A stretch of DNA of 64,000 bases. It comes from Hymenobacter ginkgonis (GTDB taxonomy: Bacteria; Bacteroidota; Bacteroidia; Cytophagales; Hymenobacteraceae). The position numbers and the translations under genes are program-made. The stretch lies in assembly GCF_009755225.1 (NCBI RefSeq), contig NZ_WQKZ01000010.1, positions 30,173 through 94,172 of the forward strand. Reading direction: 5' to 3'. Numbering within the stretch: the stretch's first letter is position 1; each line of letters opens with the position of its first letter. Below, piece after piece: positions 51,035-59,381 of this stretch. Under the pieces are notes generated by a model, which was not told the DNA's origin, made no database searches, and saw only the letters and a program-made list of their open reading frames with translations.

Positions 51035-52537
51035 TTAACCCTGATTAGTTGTTGAGCGCACCAGGGCGGTGGCCACTGCCTGCGCGATGGCCTCGATGTC
51101 GGCGGCGGGCACAGTGCGCACGGTTGCGGCGGGTAGGCTCAGGTCGTGGCGCAGGCGCAGGGCCAGGGCCGGCGTTTCGGTCAGAATTAAGTCGGCGCGG
51201 TGCAGGGCTTGGCGTTGAAGCTCGGCCTGCCAGCCGGTGGCCGTCTCCACCGAGTCGTCGGCCGCGGCCGCCAGCGTACTCACGTGTAGCACTAGCGGCC
51301 GGCCGGTGCGCTGGCGCAGTTCTTGGGCGGCCAACCAAGTGGGCCAAGCCGGCGCATAAATAGTTGCAAACTCCGTATCGGCTAGTGCAAGCGGCACTGC
51401 AAAGCGCGCATACTGAATGACTTGAAAGTTTAAATTAGGTGCCTCAAAAACGTTGGCCCCTGTCCGCAAGGCCGGGTATTCAGGCGCTGATACTGGCGGT
51501 GCTGTGTGGGTTGCGGCAGGTTCTTCCGCGTTCGGAGCAGCTGTGCCCTCCGCGACGGGCTGTTGCAAGGCAGCCAGGGCTTCGGGCCAGCCCGCCTGCT
51601 CGGGCGCAAAATCGGGCGCTACGGGTTCACCAGGTTCGGCCTCCGGCAATGAATTAGTGGGCTCGGGCGGCAGCGCAGTCGCTAGGGCCAGCGGCAAGTC
51701 ATCCGCCTCCAAACCACCGCTTTCCTCTGCGAGGTCGCTCACCAAATAAGTTGGGGGTAGGGCAGCGGCAGGTACGGGCTGTCCAGATGGCATGGCTGAC
51801 ACAGTAGCTGAAAGCGGAGCCACCGAACCAGACCCTAGTGCGGTTTCCTCCACAAAAGCGAGCGTCTGAATGGCGGCAACATCAGGAGTATGCAGCAACT
51901 GGCTTTCTGGAGTAAGACTTTCAGTAGCAATCGCTTCGCTACCTATATATGGCGCAGCTGGCGCGGCTGCCAGCCCCGTCCAGATGGTAGGGGGTAGGGC
52001 TAGGCCGGCCTGCGCTGCCAGGGCAGGTAAGCTGAAGTTGCTCAGGCGCAGCACCCGCACGGCCGTCCACACCGGAGGAGGCAGGGTACTTGGGCTAGCT
52101 GCTGCCGCATCAATTGGGCGCCCGGCCGGTGGCTGCGCTGCTACGAGGGGGATAGGTGCCGCCGTAGCTACTGCTGCGGGGGCCGCGGCTGGCACCGGAG
52201 CAAGCAACTCATCTGCCGTAGCTACCGCGGCAAGTGGCTCTGTGGTAGGCGCAGCCGTGGCCGACGCAGCTGTTGGAGTAGGTGCTGCTTCAACCAAAAC
52301 TGGAGCCTCGGGCGCACTCAGGGGGGTAGGGGCCAGCCACTCGGGTGCGGCCGCGAGCGGCAAGAATTCTTCCTGCGAGGGCTCGGTGTTGCCGGCGCCG
52401 CCGCTGGGCACTACCACCACCACCGAATCGACGACGGGGGCCGGCGCGGCGGTGGCATCGACGAGGGCCCGCACGGCGGGGGTAGTTTCGTCCCAGGCCA
52501 AAACCAGGATAGCAACGGAGGTGGCGGGCAAACTCAT
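51035..52537 (-). CDS. Degenerate GT4-like protein: N-terminal half only, with Ala/Pro/Thr-rich insert
   Basis: The 500-residue protein has three parts. Residues 1-45 (SVAILVLAWDETTPAVRALV, then VVVVVPSGG) look like the first strand and helix of a GT-B N-domain. Residues about 46-345 are low-complexity Ala/Pro/Thr/Glu sequence. Residues about 346-500 follow the rest of a GT4/starch-synthase N-domain (YAPAWPTWLAAQELRQRTG, RPLVLHVS, WQAELQRQALHRADLIL, then VRTVP). It ends there, so the nucleotide-binding C-domain is missing. The usual HAHDW and HVH motifs are replaced by YAPAW and HVS. It is therefore unlikely to be a normal transferase and may be a regulator, scaffold or decaying paralog. It lies beside glgB. 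Family assignment is by eye. Confidence 0.55.
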   Translation of the reverse strand: MSLPATSVAILVLAWDETTPAVRALVDATAAPAPVVDSVVVVVPSGGAGNTEPSQEEFLPLAAAPEWLAPTPLSAPEAPVLVEAAPTPTAASATAAPTTEPLAAVATADELLAPVPAAAPAAVATAAPIPLVAAQPPAGRPIDAAAASPSTLPPPVWTAVRVLRLSNFSLPALAAQAGLALPPTIWTGLAAAPAAPYIGSEAIATESLTPESQLLHTPDVAAIQTLAFVEETALGSGSVAPLSATVSAMPSGQPVPAAALPPTYLVSDLAEESGGLEADDLPLALATALPPEPTNSLPEAEPGEPVAPDFAPEQAGWPEALAALQQPVAEGTAAPNAEEPAATHTAPPVSAPEYPALRTGANVFEAPNLNFQVIQYARFAVPLALADTEFATIYAPAWPTWLAAQELRQRTGRPLVLHVSTLAAAADDSVETATGWQAELQRQALHRADLILTETPALALRLRHDLSLPAATVRTVPAADIEAIAQAVATALVRSTTNQG

Positions 52538-52759
52538 GAGCGGCAGATGGGCCTGCGAATAACGGTGCTACGGGGTGCACATCGGCGGCTCGGCTATTAA
52601 AAGCAATCGTTTGGCCGGGTAGTTCACCTTTTCAGCTTTAGGCCGCCGCCTGATGACGACCATGAAACTTATCTTGCAAGCTTAACCAGGCTTATACTCG
52701 CTGCCAGCTTAGCTAGCAGCCTTTGCTACTCCGTTTTTATTCGCGCGTCTACTTTTATT

Positions 52760-55252
52760 ATGGCTAATTCGGCAATTCAGGAAAATAATTACATGCTTAA
52801 TGACCTGGCGTCGCAAGCCCGCCAGGAACACTTACCGGGCCCCGTGCAGCGGGCCGAGCAAACCAACGACCACCTCTTCACTTTCGTTACTGAAAATGGC
52901 ACGCAGTTGTTGCTGCACGTGCTCAGCGACAAGATTTTGCGCTTTCGCTACCTCACGCCAGGTAGCTCGGCCGAGCCCGATTTTAGCTACGCCGTGCCCG
53001 ACCCAGCCACCGAACACATCGTCCTGCCCGCGGCAGTTACGTTCTTAGAATTCAAGGAAAAAGCTGACCACTATCGCCTCACTACGGGCCGGCTTATCTG
53101 CATTGTGTGGAAGGATTCGCTGCGCACCCGTGTGCTCGACCGCTCGGGCAATATTTTGAGTGCCGACGAGAAAGGTTTTCACTGGCACCATAACGACGAA
53201 ACCGGCAACGACGTCGTAAAAATGAGCCAGCAGGTGCCCAGCGGCGTGTGTTACTACGGCCTCGGCGACAAGCCCGCTAATATGAACTTGCGCGGCCAGC
53301 GCTTCCTCAACTGGGGCTCCGACACCTACGGCTACATGAAGGGCTCGGACCCGCTGTACAAGAACATCCCGTTTTTTCATGTGCTGCAGCAGCGCATTGC
53401 GCACGGTATTTTCTTTGATAATACCTTCAAGGCGTTCTTCGATTTTGCCGCCGAGCGGGCCGACGTTACCAGCTTTTGGGCAGAGGGCGGCGAGATGAAT
53501 TACTATTTTATCTACGGCCCTACCCTGCTGGAAGTCACGGAGGAGTACACCCGCCTCACGTGCCCGCCCGACCTACCCCCCCTCTGGACGCTGGGCTACC
53601 ACCAGTGCAAATGGAGCTACTTCCCCGAGGGCAACGTGAAGGCCATTGCACAGGGCCTGCGCGAGCGCCGCATTCCGTGCGATGCGATTTACCTCGACAT
53701 CGACTACATGGATGGCTACCGCTGCTTTACCTGGCACCCGCAGCACTTTCCCGAGCCCAAGCGCATGGTGCAAGAATTGGCGCAGGATGGCTTTAAAACA
53801 GTGGTTATCATCGACCCCGGCATCAAGATTGACCCCGATTATTCGGTGTACCAAGAGGGGCTTAAGAATGATTTCTTCTGCCGCCGCGCCGATGGCCCGC
53901 TGATGCGCGGCTCGGTGTGGCCCGGCCAGTGCAACTTCCCCGACTATACCCGGCCGCAGGTGCGCGAGTGGTGGGCAGGCCTGTTTGAGGGCCTGATTAA
54001 GGAGGTGGGCGTGCGTGGCGTGTGGAACGACATGAACGAGCCCGCAGTATTCGAGAAAGGCACGTTTCCCGACGATGTGCGCTTCGACTACGACGGCCAG
54101 CCCTGCTCGCACAAAAAAGCGCACAACATTTACGGCATGCAGATGGCCCGCGCCACCAACGAAGGCGTGAAGCGTTTCAGCTACCCCGACCGCCCCTTTA
54201 CCATCACGCGCAGCACCTATGCGGGCGGCCAGCGCTACTCGTCGGGCTGGACCGGCGATAACATTGCCAGTTGGGACCACCTGTGGCTGGCTAATATTCA
54301 GTGCCAGCGCTTGAGCATTAGCGGCTTCAGCTTTATTGGTTCGGATATCGGCGGCTTTATCGACACGCCCGACGGCGAGCTGTACTCGCGGTGGATTGCA
54401 CTTGGCGCGTTCCATCCGTTCTTCCGCACCCACAGCTCGGGCGACCACGGCGACCAGGAGCCCTGGAGCTTTGGCGAGCCTTTTACGAGCTTGGCGCGGC
54501 ACTTCATCGAGCTGCGCTACCAGCTGCTGCCCTACATGTACACCGCGTTTTGGCAGTACAGCACCAAAGGCACGCCCATGCTGCGGCCGCTCACGTTTCT
54601 CGACCAAAACGACCCCGAAACCTACCTGCGCATGGCCGAGTTTGCGCTCGGCGATAACCTGCTGGTCTGTCCCATTACCCAGGCCGGCGCCGATGGCCGC
54701 TGGATGTACCTGCCCCGCGGCGACTGGTACTACTACTGGACCGACGAAGCCCGGACGGGCGGCGCCGAGGTGTGGGCCTCGGCCGACCTCACGCGCATTC
54801 CGCTATTTGTGCGGGCTGGCGCCGTCGTAACGATGCAGCCCGTGATGCAGTACGTAGGCGAAAAAGTAGTGGAAGAGCTAACCCTGCACGTGTACTACAA
54901 AAACGGCACCGCCGACAGTGTGCACTACGACGACGGCGGCGAGGGGTATAACTACCAGCAAGGCCAGCAAACCACCCGCCGCTTCACCGTGGCCGGCGAT
55001 GCTACTTCGCTCACTATCAGCCAAAAGATTGAGGGTGTCTACCAGCCCAGCTACGGCACCTACCGCGTAGTGCTGCACGGCTTGCCTACCCCCCTCCAAA
55101 CCGCCCACGTCGATGGCCAGTCCGCGGCTCTCGGCGCCTACCCCGCCACCGAAACTACCGTAGCGGCCCCGGCCGTAGTAGTGGGGGTAGGGTTTGGGGA
55201 ACTGAAAATAGCGTTATCAGCGCTCGAAGCTGAAATATTGGTGAAGGCCTAA
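52760..55252 (+). CDS. Glycoside hydrolase family 31 alpha-glucosidase
   Basis: The 830-residue protein has a GH31 N-terminal beta-sandwich and barrel. The nucleophile Asp424 lies in RGVWNDMNEPAVF, the family signature. The acid/base Asp is expected in SSGWTGDNIASWDHLW. Earlier barrel motifs are WTLGYHQCKWSYFPEG and DAIYLDIDYMDGYRCFTW, and a DUF5110-like C-domain ends the protein. No signal peptide is seen, so it is probably cytoplasmic. It should release glucose from alpha-glucans or maltosides. It pairs with glgB 2.3 kb upstream but has its own strand partner order. A terminator follows. Confidence 0.95.
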   Translation: MANSAIQENNYMLNDLASQARQEHLPGPVQRAEQTNDHLFTFVTENGTQLLLHVLSDKILRFRYLTPGSSAEPDFSYAVPDPATEHIVLPAAVTFLEFKEKADHYRLTTGRLICIVWKDSLRTRVLDRSGNILSADEKGFHWHHNDETGNDVVKMSQQVPSGVCYYGLGDKPANMNLRGQRFLNWGSDTYGYMKGSDPLYKNIPFFHVLQQRIAHGIFFDNTFKAFFDFAAERADVTSFWAEGGEMNYYFIYGPTLLEVTEEYTRLTCPPDLPPLWTLGYHQCKWSYFPEGNVKAIAQGLRERRIPCDAIYLDIDYMDGYRCFTWHPQHFPEPKRMVQELAQDGFKTVVIIDPGIKIDPDYSVYQEGLKNDFFCRRADGPLMRGSVWPGQCNFPDYTRPQVREWWAGLFEGLIKEVGVRGVWNDMNEPAVFEKGTFPDDVRFDYDGQPCSHKKAHNIYGMQMARATNEGVKRFSYPDRPFTITRSTYAGGQRYSSGWTGDNIASWDHLWLANIQCQRLSISGFSFIGSDIGGFIDTPDGELYSRWIALGAFHPFFRTHSSGDHGDQEPWSFGEPFTSLARHFIELRYQLLPYMYTAFWQYSTKGTPMLRPLTFLDQNDPETYLRMAEFALGDNLLVCPITQAGADGRWMYLPRGDWYYYWTDEARTGGAEVWASADLTRIPLFVRAGAVVTMQPVMQYVGEKVVEELTLHVYYKNGTADSVHYDDGGEGYNYQQGQQTTRRFTVAGDATSLTISQKIEGVYQPSYGTYRVVLHGLPTPLQTAHVDGQSAALGAYPATETTVAAPAVVVGVGFGELKIALSALEAEILVKA

Positions 55253-55273
55253 GAAAGCCGCCCGCCAATATCC

Positions 55274-55307
55274 AAAAAGCGCCCTGGTTCACACTAGGGC
55301 GCTTTTT
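55274..55307 (+). terminator. Rho-independent terminator after the GH31 gene
   Basis: A perfect 12-bp stem (55274-55285 with 55296-55307) and 10-base loop is followed by six T counting those in the stem. It lies 22 bases after the stop. Confidence 0.9.
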
Positions 55308-55442
55308 TAATGACCCAATGCTCTGCGTCGGCTAGACTTTGGCGCGGCATTATTCACAGGTGCTCGTAGCCTTACGCCCGGCTAGCGCGTACTATCGACC
55401 GCAGTACTTATTCTTACCCCTGCCTCCGAAGCCCTCGTATTC

Positions 55443-56426
55443 GTGCCTGATACCGACGCGCCCCAATCCAAAACCGCCATTGTGGCCGCACTGGCGGCCA
55501 ACCTGGCCATTGCTACAATTAAGTTTGTGGCGGCGTGGTTCACGGGCAGCTCGGCCATGCTATCGGAGGGCATTCATTCGCTCGTCGATACGGCCAATGA
55601 GTGGCTGCTGCTACTGGGGCTGCGCGCCAGCAAGCAGCCGGCCACCGCGCACCGGCCCTTCGGCTACGGCCGCGAACTATACTTCTGGGCCTTTATGGTG
55701 GCCGTGTTCATCTTTGCCATTGGCGGCGGCCTTTCGCTGTACGAGGGCTACGAGCACCTGAACCACCCCGCGCCCCTCGGCGACCCTACCTGGAACTACG
55801 TGGTGCTGGGCCTGGCTTTCTGCTTCGATGGTGCTTCGTTTTTGGTGGCACGCCGCACCTTCAATGCCCAGCGTGGCAAGCAGCCATTTTGGGCGGCTTT
55901 CCGCGCTAGCAAAGACCCGTCGGTTTTTGTAGTGCTCTTCGAGGATGCCTCCGATTTGCTGGGGCTGCTCATCGCTTTTTTGGGCGTTTTCCTCAGCCAT
56001 TGGCTTCATAAACCGGTGCTCGATGGCGTGGCCTCCATCCTCATCGGCGGGCTGCTGTTGGTAGTGGCGGTGTTGCTGCTGCGCGAAACCAAAAGCCTGC
56101 TGCTAGGCGAGCCCGCTGAGTTGAAACTGCTTCAGCAAGTGACGGACCTAGCGTGCAACGAGCCCGATATTGTGTATACTGCTCCGCCACTTTCGTCGTA
56201 CCTCAGCCCCCACGAAATACTAGTGGTGCTGCCCGTCGAGTTTGCGCCCGCGTTGCCCGCGGCTCAGCTTACGCAGGTGGTTGCGCGGTTGCGCGCGGCT
56301 ATCCGGGCCGCTCACCCAGATGTGCGGCACATCTTTATCCAGCCAACTACGCGGGCGGAGTTGCAGCAGAAAGAACTAGAAAATGCCGCCGCAAAGCTGG
56401 CCGCTGAGCCGGCTAAAAAGCATTAG
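55443..56426 (+). CDS. Cation diffusion facilitator (CDF) family metal transporter
   Basis: The 327-residue membrane protein has about six helices. The metal-site motif in helix 2 is SEGIHSLVDTANEW (His-x3-Asp), and that of helix 5 is FEDASDLLGLLIA. A cytoplasmic CDF dimerisation domain follows (ELKLLQQVTDLACNEPDIV to HPDVRHIFIQPTT). It exports divalent metals such as zinc, iron or manganese in exchange for protons. The start is GTG at 55443. The serine hydrolase gene follows after 29 bases. Confidence 0.92.
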   Translation: MPDTDAPQSKTAIVAALAANLAIATIKFVAAWFTGSSAMLSEGIHSLVDTANEWLLLLGLRASKQPATAHRPFGYGRELYFWAFMVAVFIFAIGGGLSLYEGYEHLNHPAPLGDPTWNYVVLGLAFCFDGASFLVARRTFNAQRGKQPFWAAFRASKDPSVFVVLFEDASDLLGLLIAFLGVFLSHWLHKPVLDGVASILIGGLLLVVAVLLLRETKSLLLGEPAELKLLQQVTDLACNEPDIVYTAPPLSSYLSPHEILVVLPVEFAPALPAAQLTQVVARLRAAIRAAHPDVRHIFIQPTTRAELQQKELENAAAKLAAEPAKKH

Positions 56427-56455
56427 CACTAAACTCAACTGAGTATTTTGCTGCC

Positions 56456-57697
56456 ATGAACGCCAGGAAATATAGGCTTGCGGCCGCTGTGTTTTGGCTG
56501 GGTACTGGCGCGGCGCGGGCGCAGCCTCACTTGCCACGCCACCTGCTACCCCCTTCCGCCGATACCACCGGGCTAAACCGCGTATTGGCGCGGCCTGGGT
56601 ATTATCACTTGCAAATTAGTTTAGTACAGGTGCGGCGCGATGCGCGAGGCCTGCCTCATCTCAGCCAACCCATTACCTACCGGCTGCGGCCCCGCGCTTA
56701 TTTCTACCCGGCTAGTGCCGTGAAGCTGGCCGCAGCTGCCTTAGCGCTCGAAAAACTGCATCGCCTGCCGCCTACCCTCTCGCTCACTGCCGACTTGCCC
56801 ATGCGCACCGACTCGGCTTTTGCGGGCCAAACCCGCGCGTGGCGCGACACCAGCGCCGCCACGGGCCGGCCCAGTATCGGCCACTACTTGCGCAAGGCCT
56901 TGTTGGTGAGCGATAACGATGCGTACAACCGTCTCTATGAGTTCGTAGGTCCGCAGGAATTGAACGCTGGGCTGCGCCGTCTGGGTTTACGCCGCGCCCG
57001 GCTGGTGCATCGCTTAGCCGTGGGCGACCAAGCGCCCGGCACGCGCCACACCAATCCCATCCGGTTTTTTGCCGACACAGCGGGTCGGCAGCTTCTGTAT
57101 ACCCAGCCAGCGGCTTACTGGGCTGGGCCACTACCCCCAGCACGGGTGCGCGCCGCTAGCTTGCACGTGGGGCAGGCCTACGTGGATGCGCAGAACCAGC
57201 GCGTGCCCCAGCCGCTCGACCTCAGCCAGAAAAATGTATTTGCCCTGCGCGATTTGCAGCGTATGCTGCAAGCTGTAGTGCTGCCCGAATCCCTACCCCC
57301 TCGCCACCGCCTGCACCTAACGGCCGCCGACTATGCACGCCTGCGCGAGGCACTTAGCCAAACGCCCGCCCAAAGCCAGTCGCCGCGCTACGACTCGCTG
57401 CACTATCCCGCTACCTATGCCAAGTTCTTGCTGGGCGGCGGGGGCCAGGGCCGCTTGCCGCCGGGTGTGCAAGTATTCAACAAAATCGGGCAAGCCTACG
57501 GCTTCTTACTTGATAATGCCTACGTGCTGGACGCCGCGCACGGCGTCGAGTTTTTTCTTGCTGCTACCCTCTACGTCAACGCCGACGGCGTACTCAACGA
57601 TGATAAGTATGAGTACGATACCATAGGCTTGCCCTTTCTGCGGGCACTGGGCCTGCGGGTATACGAGGCAGAGTGTCGGCGCCGGTTGAGTCGGTAA
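56456..57697 (+). CDS. Class A beta-lactamase-like serine hydrolase
   Basis: The 413-residue protein has a signal peptide (RLAAAVFWLGTGAARAQ). It carries the penicillin-binding fold motifs in order: S-x-x-K with Ser87 and Lys90 in FYPASAVKL, SDN in LLVSDNDAYNRL, and K-I-G in FNKIGQAYGF where lactamases usually have K-T-G. Length exceeds a classical class A enzyme (about 290 residues), with extra sequence before the third motif. It may be a peptidase or transpeptidase-like enzyme rather than a resistance factor. It follows the CDF gene on the same strand and ends before a long palindromic terminator. Confidence 0.85.
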   Translation: MNARKYRLAAAVFWLGTGAARAQPHLPRHLLPPSADTTGLNRVLARPGYYHLQISLVQVRRDARGLPHLSQPITYRLRPRAYFYPASAVKLAAAALALEKLHRLPPTLSLTADLPMRTDSAFAGQTRAWRDTSAATGRPSIGHYLRKALLVSDNDAYNRLYEFVGPQELNAGLRRLGLRRARLVHRLAVGDQAPGTRHTNPIRFFADTAGRQLLYTQPAAYWAGPLPPARVRAASLHVGQAYVDAQNQRVPQPLDLSQKNVFALRDLQRMLQAVVLPESLPPRHRLHLTAADYARLREALSQTPAQSQSPRYDSLHYPATYAKFLLGGGGQGRLPPGVQVFNKIGQAYGFLLDNAYVLDAAHGVEFFLAATLYVNADGVLNDDKYEYDTIGLPFLRALGLRVYEAECRRRLSR

Positions 57698-57739
57698 GAC
57701 GGTGCTAGAATTAACAGCGGGTAGGGGAGGTCCTACTCT

Positions 57740-57814
57740 TATTTTCCTGTTGGGTCCCTAAAAAAGCCGTCCTATCTATTCGGACGGCTTTTTTAGGGAC
57801 CCAACAGGAAAATA
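57740..57814. terminator. Two-way terminator, 33-bp perfect stem
   Basis: The arms 57740-57772 and 57782-57814 pair without a mismatch around a 9-base loop. The inner stem GCCGTCC/GGACGGC is flanked by A6/T6 tracts, and the pairing extends 18 bases beyond these. It separates the convergent serine hydrolase (+) and HbpS-like (-) genes and abuts the stop codon of the latter. Confidence 0.93.
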
Positions 57815-58222
57815 CTACTGGCCCGCTACTGCCTGGCGGCCCGCCTCAGCTACCTCATGGTCATCTTCTACAGTGCTGCCTGATACGCCGATGGCGCCGA
57901 TTATTGTGCCGCTGCCATCCTTAATAGGAATGCCGCCGGGGAAGGTGATGAGGCCGCCGTTGGAATGTTCGATGTTGTAGAGCGGGCCGCCGGGTTGCGA
58001 AGCTTTGCCCAAATCACCGGTGGGCATATCGAAGAAGCGCGCCGTTTTGGCCTTCTTAATGGAGATGTCGAGCGAGCCAAGCCACGCGTCGTCCATGCGG
58101 GCGAATGCCGTGAGGTTGGCACCGGCATCAACCACCGCGATATTCATTTTTACGCCCATAGCTAGGGCTTTTTGGTGAGCTGCCTGCACAGCTTTTTGAG
58201 CTTGTTCGAGTGTAATACCCAT
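57815..58222 (-). CDS. GlcG/HbpS family protein (heme-binding-like)
   Basis: The 135-residue protein has the GlcG/HbpS pattern: TLEQAQKAVQAAHQKALAMG, MNIAVVDAGANLTAFARMDDAW, SIKKAKTARFF, GGLITFPGGIPIKDGSGTIIGAIGVSG, and a C-terminal helix with DDHEVAEAGRQAV. The family forms oligomers. HbpS binds heme and senses redox stress, while GlcG is found in glycolate operons; which applies here is unknown. No signal peptide is present. The stop codon touches the long palindrome at 57740-57814. Confidence 0.9.
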   Translation of the reverse strand: MGITLEQAQKAVQAAHQKALAMGVKMNIAVVDAGANLTAFARMDDAWLGSLDISIKKAKTARFFDMPTGDLGKASQPGGPLYNIEHSNGGLITFPGGIPIKDGSGTIIGAIGVSGSTVEDDHEVAEAGRQAVAGQ

Positions 58223-58344
58223 GGGAGGGAAAGGGATTAGGTGGAAATGAAAATAACTGCTTTATCGCTAAACTCCTTTTTTGCCATGAAGTTGACTGTT
58301 AAAGTCTGCCTGCGCTACTAAATGCTACTGCTACAAGCCACTAG

Positions 58345-58383
58345 GCTGCCTACCCCTCTCTTGCTAGGGCAGGGGTAGGCAGC
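58345..58383. repeat. Hairpin formed by opposed copies of the G-rich word
   Basis: The arms 58345-58357 (GCTGCCTACCCCT) and 58371-58383 are perfectly complementary. Neither strand carries a T-run after the stem. It lies in the 270-base gap between sdhB and the HbpS-like gene, where I see no other coding sequence. The arms contain CCTACCCC and AGGGGTAGG, the recurrent word of the window. Confidence 0.7.
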
Positions 58384-58435
58384 TTCATATCAGCACCTTG
58401 GCCGTAGCAAACTGTGGACTTATGCCAGTGCATAA

Positions 58436-58470
58436 AAAAAGGCGCGGCAGAGGTACTGCCGCGCCTTTTT
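58436..58470 (-). terminator. Rho-independent terminator after sdhB
   Basis: A perfect 15-bp stem (58436-58450 with 58456-58470) with GC core GGCGCGGCAG and a 5-base loop is followed by T residues on the minus strand. It lies 22 bases after the sdhB stop and ends the sdhCAB operon. Confidence 0.93.
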
Positions 58471-58492
58471 ACGCAATTGGTAAGCAAAGAAA

Positions 58493-59278
58493 TTACGCCA
58501 AATTGTTGGAAGCCGCTTTTGCAACCAAGAACTCGCGATTCAGAATGGCTATATTTTCAAGCGAGATACCTACTGGGCACTCGGCAGCGCACGAACCAAT
58601 GTTTGAGCAAGCACCGAAGCCTTCAATATCCATCTGAGCCACCATGTTCTCCACGCGGGTTTTGGCTTCTACCTGCCCTTGGGGCAGCAAGGCCAACTGC
58701 GATACTTTAGCGCTCACGAAGAGCATAGCCGAGGCGTTTTTGCAAGCCGCTACGCAGGCACCACAACCGATGCAAGTAGCAGCCTCGAAAGCGCGGTCGG
58801 CAATATCCTTCGGAATAGGAATCTCATTGCCATCGGGTGCGCCGCCGGTGTTCACACTCACGTAGCCGCCCGCCTGAATGATGCGGTCGAACGCCGAGCG
58901 GTCAACACTCAAGTCTTTATTTACCGGGAAGGCGTTTGCGCGCCAAGGCTCGATGGTGATGGTATCACCGTCCGAAAACTTGCGCATGTGCAGCTGGCAC
59001 GTGGTAGTGCCTTTCTCCGGGCCGTGCGAGCGGCCGTTGATAAACAAGTCGCACGAGCCACAAATGCCTTCGCGGCAATCGTGGTCGAAGGCTACCGGGT
59101 CCTGGCTTTTGTGCAGCAAGTCCTCATTCAGCACATCAAGCATTTCCAGAAAAGACATGTCGGGCGAAATGTCTTTCACATCGTACTCCACAATGCGGCC
59201 TTCGGTCTGGCGATTGGGCTGCCGCCACACGCGCAGCTTGAGGTTCATTGGTTTAGCGTTGGGGTTACTACCGGCCAT
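58493..59278 (-). CDS. sdhB: Succinate dehydrogenase/fumarate reductase iron-sulfur subunit
   Basis: The 261-residue protein carries three iron-sulfur centres. The 2Fe-2S site is CREGICGSCD plus a fourth Cys in TTTC. The 4Fe-4S and 3Fe-4S sites use CIGCGACVAAC and CSNIGSCAAECPVG. An extra N-terminal stretch of 10 residues precedes the second possible start at 59248 (MNLKLRVWRQ). It passes electrons from SdhA to the cytochrome b subunit. It is the last gene of the sdhCAB operon and is separated from sdhA by a 103-base gap with an inverted repeat. Confidence 0.97.
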   Translation of the reverse strand: MAGSNPNAKPMNLKLRVWRQPNRQTEGRIVEYDVKDISPDMSFLEMLDVLNEDLLHKSQDPVAFDHDCREGICGSCDLFINGRSHGPEKGTTTCQLHMRKFSDGDTITIEPWRANAFPVNKDLSVDRSAFDRIIQAGGYVSVNTGGAPDGNEIPIPKDIADRAFEAATCIGCGACVAACKNASAMLFVSAKVSQLALLPQGQVEAKTRVENMVAQMDIEGFGACSNIGSCAAECPVGISLENIAILNREFLVAKAASNNLA

Positions 59279-59297
59279 ATCAGTTGAATTAAAAATC

Positions 59298-59361
59298 AGG
59301 AAGTAGAAATCATGAGTTAGCGGGCCATAAGAAGGGTACTAAAGCTCAATTTCTACTTCCT
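59298..59361. repeat. Inverted repeat between sdhA and sdhB
   Basis: AGGAAGTAGAAAT (59298-59310) and its exact inverse (59349-59361) are separated by 38 bases, and AATTAAAA-type sequence flanks both arms. The motif resembles AT-rich tandem or inverted elements often seen between genes in this phylum. It could form a hairpin that affects how much sdhB is made relative to sdhA. Confidence 0.6.
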
Positions 59362-59381
59362 AATTCATAACTTTTAATTAG

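Noticed and set aside
53573..54607. 344-codon open frame on the minus strand
   Set aside because: It lies fully opposite the GH31 catalytic region, has no recognisable motif and is Ala/Arg/His/Val-rich, so it is a shadow.
58398..58637. Short plus-strand frame over the sdhB terminator
   Set aside because: It runs across the terminator and the 3' end of sdhB on the other strand and has no family resemblance.
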